Assembly: GCA_020851455.1 (NCBI GenBank)
Contig: JADZCT010000020.1
Coordinates: forward strand, 1-64,000
Direction: 5' to 3'
From: Gemmatimonadaceae bacterium
Lineage (GTDB): Bacteria > Gemmatimonadota > Gemmatimonadetes > Gemmatimonadales > Gemmatimonadaceae
Length of the DNA stretch: 64,000 bases
How positions within the stretch are numbered: the first letter of the stretch is position 1; each line of letters opens with the position of its first letter. Of this stretch, positions 1-7,448 are shown one piece after another. The translations under genes were made by a program, and so were the position numbers. A model generated the notes under the pieces. That model searched no databases. It saw only the letters and a list, made by a program, of their open reading frames with translations, and had not been told where the DNA came from.

Positions 1-229
1 ACGAGCCCGCGCGACCGAGCCCGCGGCGGGATGGGCCTTCGCTCCCCGACCCCTGTGTTCAGCGCACGCCATGATGCCGCCGCGCAGAAACCCCCGCACG
101 AGCCCCCGCCCAACGAGCCCGCCGCGCATGAGCCCGCGCGAACCGAGTGCGCCGGTGCCGAATGGCGCGCCATTCCCAACGCGTGCACCCGAGCCGCAGT
201 AACCCCAGTCAGTTGTCGTTGGGGCCGCG

Positions 230-355
230 CTCTAACGATGACGTTCTGCTGCGGGGCTCGCAGCGGGCGAACCGATACACGCTGCATCACGCCGGTGGCG
301 GGCGCAACTCATTGATGCCGCCGCACGCCCCGGCAGCAGCAACGGCTTGTTAGCG
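230..355 (-). repeat. attC recombination site of cassette 4
   Basis: Imperfect inverted repeat with core sites at both ends; inner arms gacgttctgctgcgggg / ccccggcagcagcaacggc; starts 3 bp after the stop of the 71-aa ORF. Confidence 0.85.
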
Positions 356-600
356 AGCCTACTTCTCGGCGTCACCGTGTTCCCGCATGAGCTCGTCGAA
401 GCGGACCCAGCCGAGCCGATAGCCGTACTTCTTGTTCTTCGGGACCCAAACAATAGTTCCATTCGACACTTTAAGGCGCCCGTGAGCTTCACCATTGCGT
501 TTGATAGAGAACTCGACGTCAGCTTTCCCGAGCGGCCGTTCAGGGATGGTGAAATTCACTTCGTGCTGAGCCATTGAGGATCTCCTTGAGGACTCGCTAA
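236..600 (-). mobile_element. Integron gene cassette 4 (365 bp), carrying the 71-aa ORF
   Basis: Bounded by core sites (plus-strand ctctaac 230-236 and cgctaac 595-601). The 5' boundary GTTAGCG (minus) is the exact reverse complement of R'' CGCTAAC (plus gttagcg 349-355). Confidence 0.85.
359..574 (-). CDS. Conserved hypothetical protein, 71 aa (cassette 4 cargo)
   Basis: ORF MAQHEVNFTIPERPLGKADVEFSIKRNGEAHGRLKVSNGTIVWVPKNKKYGYRLGW...; fills the cassette; the only sensible ORF in it. Confidence 0.75.
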   Translation of the reverse strand: MAQHEVNFTIPERPLGKADVEFSIKRNGEAHGRLKVSNGTIVWVPKNKKYGYRLGWVRFDELMREHGDAEK

Positions 601-720
601 CGAGCTGGCGTTCTGCTGCGGGGAACGTCGGAGCGCATACGATGATGCTCGTTCAAGATGGTTGGGAGCGCAACCATGATGCCCCTGCGCACCCCGCCAG
701 CAGCAACGCCTCGGTTAGCT
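595..720 (-). repeat. attC recombination site of cassette 3
   Basis: cgctaac (595-601) ... gttagct (714-720), with inner arms ggcgttctgctgcgggg / ccccgccagcagcaacgcc. Confidence 0.9.
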
Positions 721-785
721 CGCAACGCGCGCAATAGATGAACGACCCAACTCGCACGGTCGTTTGCGCGCAACAACGCGGCGGG

Positions 786-1754
786 TCAGCCCCCGGCTGG
801 AGGCGTAGCGAATTGTACCGGGAATTGAAGCTGTGGGTGCTGCCAATTCTTCACATAAACGCGACCCGTATCGCTCGCGAGAACCTTAGTCGCTGGTCCC
901 TTCTCGAATAGGAGCGTCATTAGGTGATATGCCGAGAGCACCTGTTCCTGCAACTCCTGAGACGCTTCGAGGTCATCCACAGCCACCTTCACTGAGCGGG
1001 CTTCGTCGCGATCTATCCGCCTCCCGTGGCTCTTGTGCTTAGACGCGTCATTGAAATGACGCGCCGTCTTTCGGGCGAGCGCGTTTCGTCTCCGCTCTTC
1101 GCGAAACATGTATTGACCCAGCCAACCGGCCACCATGCGCTCGCCGTAGTCGAGGGCGTTCCGGGCCTCTTGGAGCAATGCTGGACCCACTGATTGCAGT
1201 ATCGGTGCCCACACATGCGCGGCCGTTGTATTCGCGAGTATTTCCTTCTTCGCACGTTCAAACTGATCAACAATCGCCCGCGCCGAGAGCGCACCCGAAC
1301 CGACGATGAACTGTGGATCGATTGGGCCGAGTTGACTCTGACGTCCCATGACGATGCGATCCGACGCCAGGCTGATCATCGTCCCCGCCGACATCGCGTA
1401 TGTCGGCACGATTACTTCGATATACTGAAACTTGCTGCGTAGATAGGCGACGATGGTCTCGGCGGCATTGGTGACGCCACCTGGAGTGTGGAGAACCAGT
1501 GTCAGTCCCTTCGCCCACGTCATTCCGTAGATCACGGACATTAGTCCGTTGAGATCTTCTGACGTGATCTGCACGTTTTGCGGTGGCGCCTGAGGCTTCT
1601 GCAAGAATGCGGCACCGTACAGCAGCACATGCCGGTCGCCACGAAGTCGCCCGATTTCCTTGAGTGCAGCCGTCTGGCGAGCCTGAAGCCAGTTCGGCTT
1701 CGCAGGATCGGGGGTGGCTTCAAACTCTGAGAGAACCTCGTTCCATGACGGCAC
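786..1754 (-). CDS. SDH (serine dehydrogenase proteinase)-type ClpP-fold serine protease
   Basis: 322 aa; motifs LHTPGG, YAMSAGTMISLASD, and LGPIDPQF typical of SDH/ClpP-fold proteases. Confidence 0.8.
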   Translation of the reverse strand: MPSWNEVLSEFEATPDPAKPNWLQARQTAALKEIGRLRGDRHVLLYGAAFLQKPQAPPQNVQITSEDLNGLMSVIYGMTWAKGLTLVLHTPGGVTNAAETIVAYLRSKFQYIEVIVPTYAMSAGTMISLASDRIVMGRQSQLGPIDPQFIVGSGALSARAIVDQFERAKKEILANTTAAHVWAPILQSVGPALLQEARNALDYGERMVAGWLGQYMFREERRRNALARKTARHFNDASKHKSHGRRIDRDEARSVKVAVDDLEASQELQEQVLSAYHLMTLLFEKGPATKVLASDTGRVYVKNWQHPQLQFPVQFATPPAGG

Positions 1755-1760
1755 GAGCGG

Positions 1761-1958
1761 TTACTGAGACGGCCAGATCGTCAGCGACAGGGGAGTATCG
1801 GGGGCCAACGAGGTCTCTGCGGCCGGCGGTGAGAGCGCCTTCGTCACGTCGGCGAGACGCGCCAGCTCGATATAGGCCGCATACTGACGGGCCGCTTTCG
1901 CGATGACACCGTCAACGTGGTCATCCAGTCGTGGCTTCTTAGGCTGTGGAGTCATCAA
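1761..1958 (-). CDS. Small hypothetical protein (65 aa), cassette partner of the SDH protease
   Basis: Same strand, ends 6 bp before the protease start; inside the same cassette. Confidence 0.6.
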   Translation of the reverse strand: MMTPQPKKPRLDDHVDGVIAKAARQYAAYIELARLADVTKALSPPAAETSLAPDTPLSLTIWPSQ

Positions 1959-1997
1959 TTAGAGTATCGTGTGCTCATGAACGGAATGCAAGTTGCG

Positions 1998-2092
1998 AGC
2001 TAACGTTTGCTTCTGCTGCGGACACTCCATAAAACGCGGGCGCGAAGCGCCCGCTTCCATACCGTGGCCGTCGGCAGCAAGCATCGTTATCC
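1998..2092 (-). repeat. attC recombination site of cassette 2
   Basis: agctaac (1998-2004) ... gttatcc (2086-2092); arms cttctgctgcgg / cggcagcaagc; internal hairpin gggcgcgaagcgccc. Confidence 0.88.
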
Positions 2093-2133
2093 GGTGCCCG
2101 CGTCAATCCCTACCGACGCGACTAGAAGTTGAG

Positions 2134-2754
2134 TCAGTCCGCAGGCTTCTCAGTGAGCGACTGAGCCTGCTTCGGATACTTCCGAATGAGCCACTTCAGG
2201 ACTTCGACCTGTTCGTCTCCTGCAGCTCTTCGAATCTGCGTAAGAAGCTGAGTAGCCTTCGGGCGCGGCAGCGTGATGTTCTGCGCCCCTTCGTTGCATA
2301 CTGAGCAGAGCGCACGAAGATTCTGTGCGTCGTCCGTTCCTCCGTGACTCAGGTCGATAATGTGACCAAGATGAAGCCGAGTCTTTCGCGAAGGGTCTGA
2401 TGGATGCGGCTCACCAGCGACAGCGCCGCACATCTGGCACGTGAACCCGTTTCGATCCAGCACGAAGGCACGGGTCTCCTTGGAGATGCCAGAAGAGAAC
2501 ACCGGCAGCGGCTTCGTGTTCACCAGTCGATACTGCCCTGGCTTTAGAGCGCTGTTGTCTTTGTCGGTCTCGATGTTCATCCCTTCGAGCTGCCGCAACT
2601 CACGGACGCGACGGGCCCACTCGGTGATGCCGCCCGCGACCTTCCGGAGTGTCTTCCACTCGATGACTTCACCGACGTGAACGAGGAAATACTCTCGGAG
2701 CTTTGCTCGTGCGCCGCCGCCAGAGGCGGGCTTCTTTCGCTTCTTCGCGGGCAT
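2134..2754 (-). CDS. HNH endonuclease (putative restriction enzyme)
   Basis: 206 aa; FTCQMC...LHLGHIIDLSHGGTDDAQNLRALCSVCN matches an HNH motif with zinc-binding CxxC pairs. Confidence 0.85.
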   Translation of the reverse strand: MPAKKRKKPASGGGARAKLREYFLVHVGEVIEWKTLRKVAGGITEWARRVRELRQLEGMNIETDKDNSALKPGQYRLVNTKPLPVFSSGISKETRAFVLDRNGFTCQMCGAVAGEPHPSDPSRKTRLHLGHIIDLSHGGTDDAQNLRALCSVCNEGAQNITLPRPKATQLLTQIRRAAGDEQVEVLKWLIRKYPKQAQSLTEKPAD

Positions 2755-2756
2755 AT

Positions 2757-3752
2757 CTATCCGACGTGGAGCGCGATTTGTTCAGGAAGCAGCTTAGAGG
2801 CTCGGCCCGCGAGCGCGTCTCTGATGGCGGATCCGACTGCGGCTGCCACTGGCGGAGGAAACGCGTTGCCGACCTGACGATACGAAGCGGTCTTCCGACC
2901 CTCAAACTTCCAAGAGTCCGGGAATCCCTGGATGCGCGCTGTCATTCGCACAGTCAACTTCGGTATCCCGTCGATGGGGAAGCCTGCATCGGGAGCTTCG
3001 TTCGCGAGTCCCCGTCCGTCGACGTTCAACAACTTCCAAGCCTCGCGTGCTCGTGTCGGGCCGAGATCGGGGCCGCCGTGCAACTTAGAGCCGCCCACGA
3101 GTGTCGGGCCGATTCCATTTGCGGCTTGCGCCCAAGCGAAAGCGCCTGGCCATCCGCGTGACGCCATGAGATCACGAAGCGTGCCGCCGACCGTTGGCGG
3201 TGAGGACACAGGACTTGGCCACGCGAATGTACGGAACGCCTTTGGCTTCAACGCAACGAGAATGAATCTCGGACGGAGCTGAGGAACTCCGAAGTTGCAG
3301 GCATTCAATACCTGCCAGTCGACTCGGTAGCCAAGCTTCTCGAGCTGCAACGCGATGGACGCGCGATAGCTCTTGAACTTTGCTGTTGCGAGGCCGGGAA
3401 CGTTCTCGAGCATCACTGCTGCTGGCTTGGACTCAGCCACTAGCCGGAGGGCCGTAGGGAACAGATCGCGTTGGTCATCCGGACCGAGCTGCTTGCCCGC
3501 GACGGAGAATGGAGGGCAAGGCACGCCACCTGCAAAGAGATCAATCCCGCGGAACTCGCGCCCTTCGAGGTTGCGCACATCCTCGTTCATAACGCGCCAC
3601 TCGGGCCGATTCGCCCGCAGCGTGCTCGCCGCGTGCGCATCCAGCTCGACGGCGGCGGCGTGACCGAACCCCGCGCGCTCTAAGCCCAGCGCTTGGCCAC
3701 CGGCCCCGGCGCAGATCTCGAGTGAAGTCAGTGTGTCAGTCATACGGCCCAA
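2757..3752 (-). CDS. DNA (cytosine-5-)-methyltransferase
   Basis: SLEICAGAGGQALGLERAGF (motif I), GGVPCPPFS (catalytic PC), ENVPG, RQVGNAFPPPVA (motif X). Confidence 0.93.
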   Translation of the reverse strand: MGRMTDTLTSLEICAGAGGQALGLERAGFGHAAAVELDAHAASTLRANRPEWRVMNEDVRNLEGREFRGIDLFAGGVPCPPFSVAGKQLGPDDQRDLFPTALRLVAESKPAAVMLENVPGLATAKFKSYRASIALQLEKLGYRVDWQVLNACNFGVPQLRPRFILVALKPKAFRTFAWPSPVSSPPTVGGTLRDLMASRGWPGAFAWAQAANGIGPTLVGGSKLHGGPDLGPTRAREAWKLLNVDGRGLANEAPDAGFPIDGIPKLTVRMTARIQGFPDSWKFEGRKTASYRQVGNAFPPPVAAAVGSAIRDALAGRASKLLPEQIALHVG

Positions 3753-3831
3753 TCTACAGACTCCGAAGGAAAGCCGAAAGAGCGAGAAAACGCGCGGGAA
3801 GACTCTCCCGCGGATGGGGGCGTCCGCATCC

Positions 3832-3925
3832 GGATAACGTCACGGTTCAGCTGCGAGGGCATATCATAAGACGCGGCGTAGCCGCGCACCATTACGCCCT
3901 CGTCTGCTGCAACCGGTTGTTAGGC
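3832..3925 (-). repeat. attC recombination site of cassette 1
   Basis: ggataac (3832-3838) ... gttaggc (3919-3925); arms cagctgcgagggc / gccctcgtctgctg; terminal hairpin gcggcgtagccgc. Confidence 0.88.
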
Positions 3926-3929
3926 AGCT

Positions 3930-4232
3930 TTATGTTGGCCAGCGGCCCGACGGTTTCGGTGAGTTGATGAAATCCCACACCTGCTGATTCATCCAGCCGT
4001 TGGCGGTTGACGACGTAACCTCGCAAAGAAAGAAGTTCCAGCCCTGCGCCGTAACGTGCAGCAATCCCGTAAGTGCCGCGAGGTCGCTCTTCGAGCAGAC
4101 AAGAATCGCGCCAGGGAAAATCGCAAGCCAGTTAACAATCTCAGAGCGCGTATCTAAGTGGCGGAGCACTAGATCCCGAGGGGCGTCGAAGGTCAGCAAG
4201 TATGTGCGAAACTCCGGCTGAGTGTATGTCAT
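3930..4232 (-). CDS. Hypothetical protein, 100 aa; possible ferredoxin-like (Cas2/SinR-like) fold
   Basis: ORF RTYLLTFDAPRD...ILVCSKSDLAALTGLL...FFLCEV; start overlaps the stop of the upstream gene (ATGA). Confidence 0.65.
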   Translation of the reverse strand: MTYTQPEFRTYLLTFDAPRDLVLRHLDTRSEIVNWLAIFPGAILVCSKSDLAALTGLLHVTAQGWNFFLCEVTSSTANGWMNQQVWDFINSPKPSGRWPT

Positions 4233-4612
4233 CGGAGCCCCTCTGGCCCGCTCGACAGGCGGGGCAGCGCAGGATTCGTGATTGCGTTAAGAGAGGTCGC
4301 ATCAATTCGAATCGGGCCGCCCTTAGACTGAAGGAGTTGAAGCGTTTCGTGTCGTAGTTGGTATTCCTCCGATTGGAGTTTGTCCGGGTTGCGGAACGCA
4401 AAGAACCCGAATCCCAAGCACGTCACCACGACAGGTAGCGCCGCCAGCAATAGCAGGCCAAGGACAACGGATGGTGATTCGCGGAACATGTACGCTACCG
4501 TGAGTGCTGTTGGCGACACAATTGCCGTGAGCCAGAGCATAGGGTTGAGCGCGCTCCGCACCCGTAGTCCCTTGGCCGCGGAGAATGACGAGCGGGACAT
4601 CGCGTCAAGCAT
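4229..4612 (-). CDS. Hypothetical membrane protein, about 2 TM helices
   Basis: 127 aa with two hydrophobic stretches; translationally coupled to the 100-aa ORF. Confidence 0.65.
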   Translation of the reverse strand: MLDAMSRSSFSAAKGLRVRSALNPMLWLTAIVSPTALTVAYMFRESPSVVLGLLLLAALPVVVTCLGFGFFAFRNPDKLQSEEYQLRHETLQLLQSKGGPIRIDATSLNAITNPALPRLSSGPEGLR

Positions 4613-4652
4613 ATTGTTGGCGCCCCTGTTCGGTATTCAGTTGGTCAAGCTG

Positions 4653-4876
4653 CCTAACTACGTAATTACACGACCACGTTATGCTGCACGGCAGCGTCAA
4701 TCGCTGCAGGGCCACGTCGCATATTGTGCACTCGATCGGCTGCCGGCGCAAACTATGTCACTTCACGGCAAGCAGTTGCAGTGCTGGTGTCCTTCGCGTA
4801 TCCGGATCTTATGCGGTGAAGGCCTGCTGCATAACGTGCGGTATCCGCCAATTTCGCCGTAGGCGTCGCCGGGGCC
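4653..4876 (-). other. Putative attI region (integron primary recombination site)
   Basis: Non-coding stretch between the intI 3' end and the first cassette; core-like sites gcctaac (4653-4659), gttatgc (4679-4685) and gcataac (4830-4836). Confidence 0.6.
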
Positions 4877-5887
4877 CTACAACCGGTCAGCCGGGCTCCG
4901 CACACCAAGACCACCCTTGTTCAGAACGTGGGTGTACCGCATGGTCGTCCGGACATCGGAATGCCCCAGCAGGGTCTGAACCGTCCGGATGTCAGCCCCG
5001 GATTCGAGCAAGTGCGTCGCAAATGAGTGACGCAGCGTATGTGCGGTCACGCGCTTGGTCAGCCCAAGGTCGCGCACGGCCTGTGCAATGGCGCGCTGAA
5101 CCACGGTCTCGTGCAGGTGGTGGCGGCGACGAGCGCCCTCCTGGTCCACGTATACCCGCGTCGCCGGAAACACGTACCACCAGGGCCAAGTGGCATCAGC
5201 GTCCCGATACTTCCGCAGTAATGCGGGCGGCAGGCCGTCCACTCGTACGCCGACCCTCCGGTCGTTCCGGAACTCGGCCAGCCCCGTTCGCAACCGCGCC
5301 TCGAGCGCCGCCACACAGACCTCGGCTAACGGTGTCCGGCGGTCCCTGCCACCCTTTCCCTGCCGCAGAACGATTTCGCGACGATCAACGTCCAGATCCT
5401 TTACACGCAGACTCAAACATTCGGAGATTCGCAGGCCACCGCCGTACATCAGCTGCGCACACAGCTTCACTGGCTCGGGCAGACGCCCCAACAGCCCCCG
5501 AACCTCGCCCTGAGACAGCACCACTGGCACGTACCGCGAACGTCGGGCGGGGGTAAGTCCGGGAATACGGGGGAGCGGCGTGCCCAGGACGGCTCCATAC
5601 AGAAACAGCAGCGCGGCCAGTGCCTGATTCTGTGTGCTGGCCGCCACTTGACCGCTCACCGCAAGGTCGGACAGAAAGCGCTTCACGTCATCCGGCCCAA
5701 GATCTCTCGGATGCCGCCGCCCGTGAAACACGATGTACCGCCGGATCCAGAAGACATACGCCTGCTCGGTCCGCACACTGTACCGCCGTTCCCGCAACCG
5801 TTGACGCACGATCTCGATCAGGCGAAGCCGTCGCTCCGGCTCCGGCGGCCCAAAAAGGTGTGATTCGGGAATGGGCGGCAATGGCAC
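4877..5887 (-). CDS. intI: Integron integrase (IntI-type tyrosine recombinase), GTG start
   Basis: GGGLRISECLSLRVKD, LRQGKGGRDRRTPL, HTLRHSFATHLLESGADIRTVQTLLGHSDVRTTMRYTHVLNKGGLGVRSPADRL, plus the IntI-specific patch DATWPWWYVFPATRVYVD. Confidence 0.95.
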   Translation of the reverse strand: MPLPPIPESHLFGPPEPERRLRLIEIVRQRLRERRYSVRTEQAYVFWIRRYIVFHGRRHPRDLGPDDVKRFLSDLAVSGQVAASTQNQALAALLFLYGAVLGTPLPRIPGLTPARRSRYVPVVLSQGEVRGLLGRLPEPVKLCAQLMYGGGLRISECLSLRVKDLDVDRREIVLRQGKGGRDRRTPLAEVCVAALEARLRTGLAEFRNDRRVGVRVDGLPPALLRKYRDADATWPWWYVFPATRVYVDQEGARRRHHLHETVVQRAIAQAVRDLGLTKRVTAHTLRHSFATHLLESGADIRTVQTLLGHSDVRTTMRYTHVLNKGGLGVRSPADRL

Positions 5888-6103
5888 GATGCAACGATGG
5901 CGACTCCATCGGAGCCGCCATCATCACTTCGCCGCACGCTGCAACAATATCCCGTACGACACCCCCACAATCACGCCCTACTCGCCTGGGCCACCAGCCA
6001 GAAGATCAAGGTATCGAACGCTGGCGGCACGAATACAACACCCAGCGTCCCACACCTACATCGCGCCTCCCCCCCGTTTACCCCGTGCGCGTTCGCCCTG
6101 CAG

Positions 6104-6742
6104 TTAGCGACGCGGAGACGCGAGTAGCCAACGGCCCGGCAGTTCCGTAGCTCCCCACGTACGTCGCTCGTTGCACATCAGGGCCGCATCGGCCTCGGCA
6201 ATTCTCGCACGCGCCGCCCACACGGCGGCGTTGCGCGGGGCCTGCTCGACAAACTCCACGAAATGCGTTTCACCGAACCGCTCGCGCAGGATCTCGGTCA
6301 CGCCAGGCGCGGCGAAGTCGTGCAGCTCGACGCACAGCGCCGAACTGTGGAGCCATGGCACCCGAGCCGGATCGAGCAGATCGCGCTCGCACCCTTCGCA
6401 ATCGCAGAAGACGAGGGCCCCATGGTTCATGTTCACCGGCAGCGCTGCCAGCACCGCGGCGTCGGCGAGCCCGAGGGCGCGCACACGGTTTGCGACGCCG
6501 TTCAGTTCCGCCGACTGCATCGTGCGTCTGCGAAAGACGTCATCCGCCTCGAAGGCGTACACCGTGGCGCCGGGGAGCCGCATGGCCGCGCCGGTCGAGT
6601 ACAGGCCGAGCGCGCTACCAACGTTCACGGCGACCCTCCACCCGCGCGCAAGCTCGCGCTCGACCCACTCGTGAACCTCGCACTCATAGGCGCCGAGCAG
6701 AACCGGCGCCTCGCACTCCGCTTCTCGTTCGACGACCAGCAA
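6104..6742 (-). CDS. FkbM-like/SAM-dependent methyltransferase-like protein
   Basis: NVGSALGLYSTGAA..., YAFEADD, ALVFCDCEGCERDLL resemble FkbM-type motifs. Confidence 0.55.
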   Translation of the reverse strand: MLVVEREAECEAPVLLGAYECEVHEWVERELARGWRVAVNVGSALGLYSTGAAMRLPGATVYAFEADDVFRRRTMQSAELNGVANRVRALGLADAAVLAALPVNMNHGALVFCDCEGCERDLLDPARVPWLHSSALCVELHDFAAPGVTEILRERFGETHFVEFVEQAPRNAAVWAARARIAEADAALMCNERRTWGATELPGRWLLASPRR

Positions 6743-7024
6743 CTGGCCCGCGAACGGTCCGGCCGCAATGCGGCCCCCGGTCCGTTTCCAGAGCCGCGCG
6801 CGCGTACGCCGGCCCGGTGCCCACCGCGCAACGCCCAGCCGCCTGCGCAGCGCGAGCGGTACAAGCTGGTGGTACGTGCTCCGAAAGGCGGAGGCAATAC
6901 TCAGGTATGCCCTCGTGACTGGCCAGGGTACGCGGAAGTGTGCTTCAGGCAGCCATCACTGGCAAGCTGGTACCCTCGCGTCGGATCACGGCACGAGCCG
7001 CCCTGGTGACGAAGCCGAAGGCGC

Positions 7025-7435
7025 TCAACGCTTCGGTCGCAGCGTATACACGTACGCTGCCACGGCCCGCACCTGCGCGGCCGAGAGATTGACGCCGCCC
7101 ATGGGCAGCATCGGCGTGGCTGCCTGTTTTGGCTTGGGCACGCCCGTCGTGATCGTCTTCACGAGGAACTCGTAGCTCCCGTCGCCGTTCAGCCACTGCG
7201 CATCGGTAAGATCGGGTCCGAGCGACGGAATGCCCTTCGCCCTGGGGCCGTGGCAGGTGAAGCAGAGGCCGCCGGCTGCGATGCCGTGAAAGATGCTGTC
7301 GCCGAGTGCGACGACCGCAGGGGGAAACGTAGTGTCAGCCGGCGCGATGGCGGCTGGTCCGGCCGCGAACCCCGCTGCTGAACCGGCGGCCGCCGCTATT
7401 GCGGCCGCGGTGGCCGTGGCGATGAGCAGTCGCAT
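7025..7435 (-). CDS. Class I c-type cytochrome (secreted)
   Basis: N-terminal signal-like segment, heme motif CFTCH, distal P.MLPMGG region. Confidence 0.85.
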   Translation of the reverse strand: MRLLIATATAAAIAAAAGSAAGFAAGPAAIAPADTTFPPAVVALGDSIFHGIAAGGLCFTCHGPRAKGIPSLGPDLTDAQWLNGDGSYEFLVKTITTGVPKPKQAATPMLPMGGVNLSAAQVRAVAAYVYTLRPKR

Positions 7436-7448
7436 GTCGGCCTCGCAC

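Larger units (their letters stand above)
601..2003 (-). mobile_element. Integron gene cassette 3 (1403 bp), small ORF plus SDH-type protease
   Basis: 5' boundary GTTAGCT (minus) complements R'' AGCTAAC; complementarity extends to 13 bp (gttgcgagctaac / gttagctcgcaac). Confidence 0.88.
2004..3837 (-). mobile_element. Integron gene cassette 2 (1834 bp), restriction-modification-like pair
   Basis: 5' boundary GTTATCC (minus, plus-strand ggataac 3832-3838) is the exact reverse complement of its R'' GGATAAC. Confidence 0.88.
3838..4658 (-). mobile_element. Integron gene cassette 1 (821 bp), membrane protein plus small alpha/beta protein
   Basis: 5' boundary GTTAGGC (plus-strand gcctaac 4653-4659) complements its R''; complementarity extends to 12 bp (aagctgcctaac / gttaggcagctt). 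Confidence 0.85.

Noticed and set aside
230-4659. Repeat array considered as CRISPR
   Set aside because: Repeats are 94-126 bp imperfect inverted repeats separated by 0.3-1.8 kb coding cassettes, not short direct repeats with uniform spacers; no cas genes.
4681-5556. 291-aa plus-strand ORF opposite intI
   Set aside because: Shadow ORF; intI on the minus strand is unambiguous.
1-5887. Prophage or ICE interpretation of the integrase region
   Set aside because: No phage structural, conjugation or excisionase genes; attC/boundary covariation and the IntI-specific patch fit an integron.
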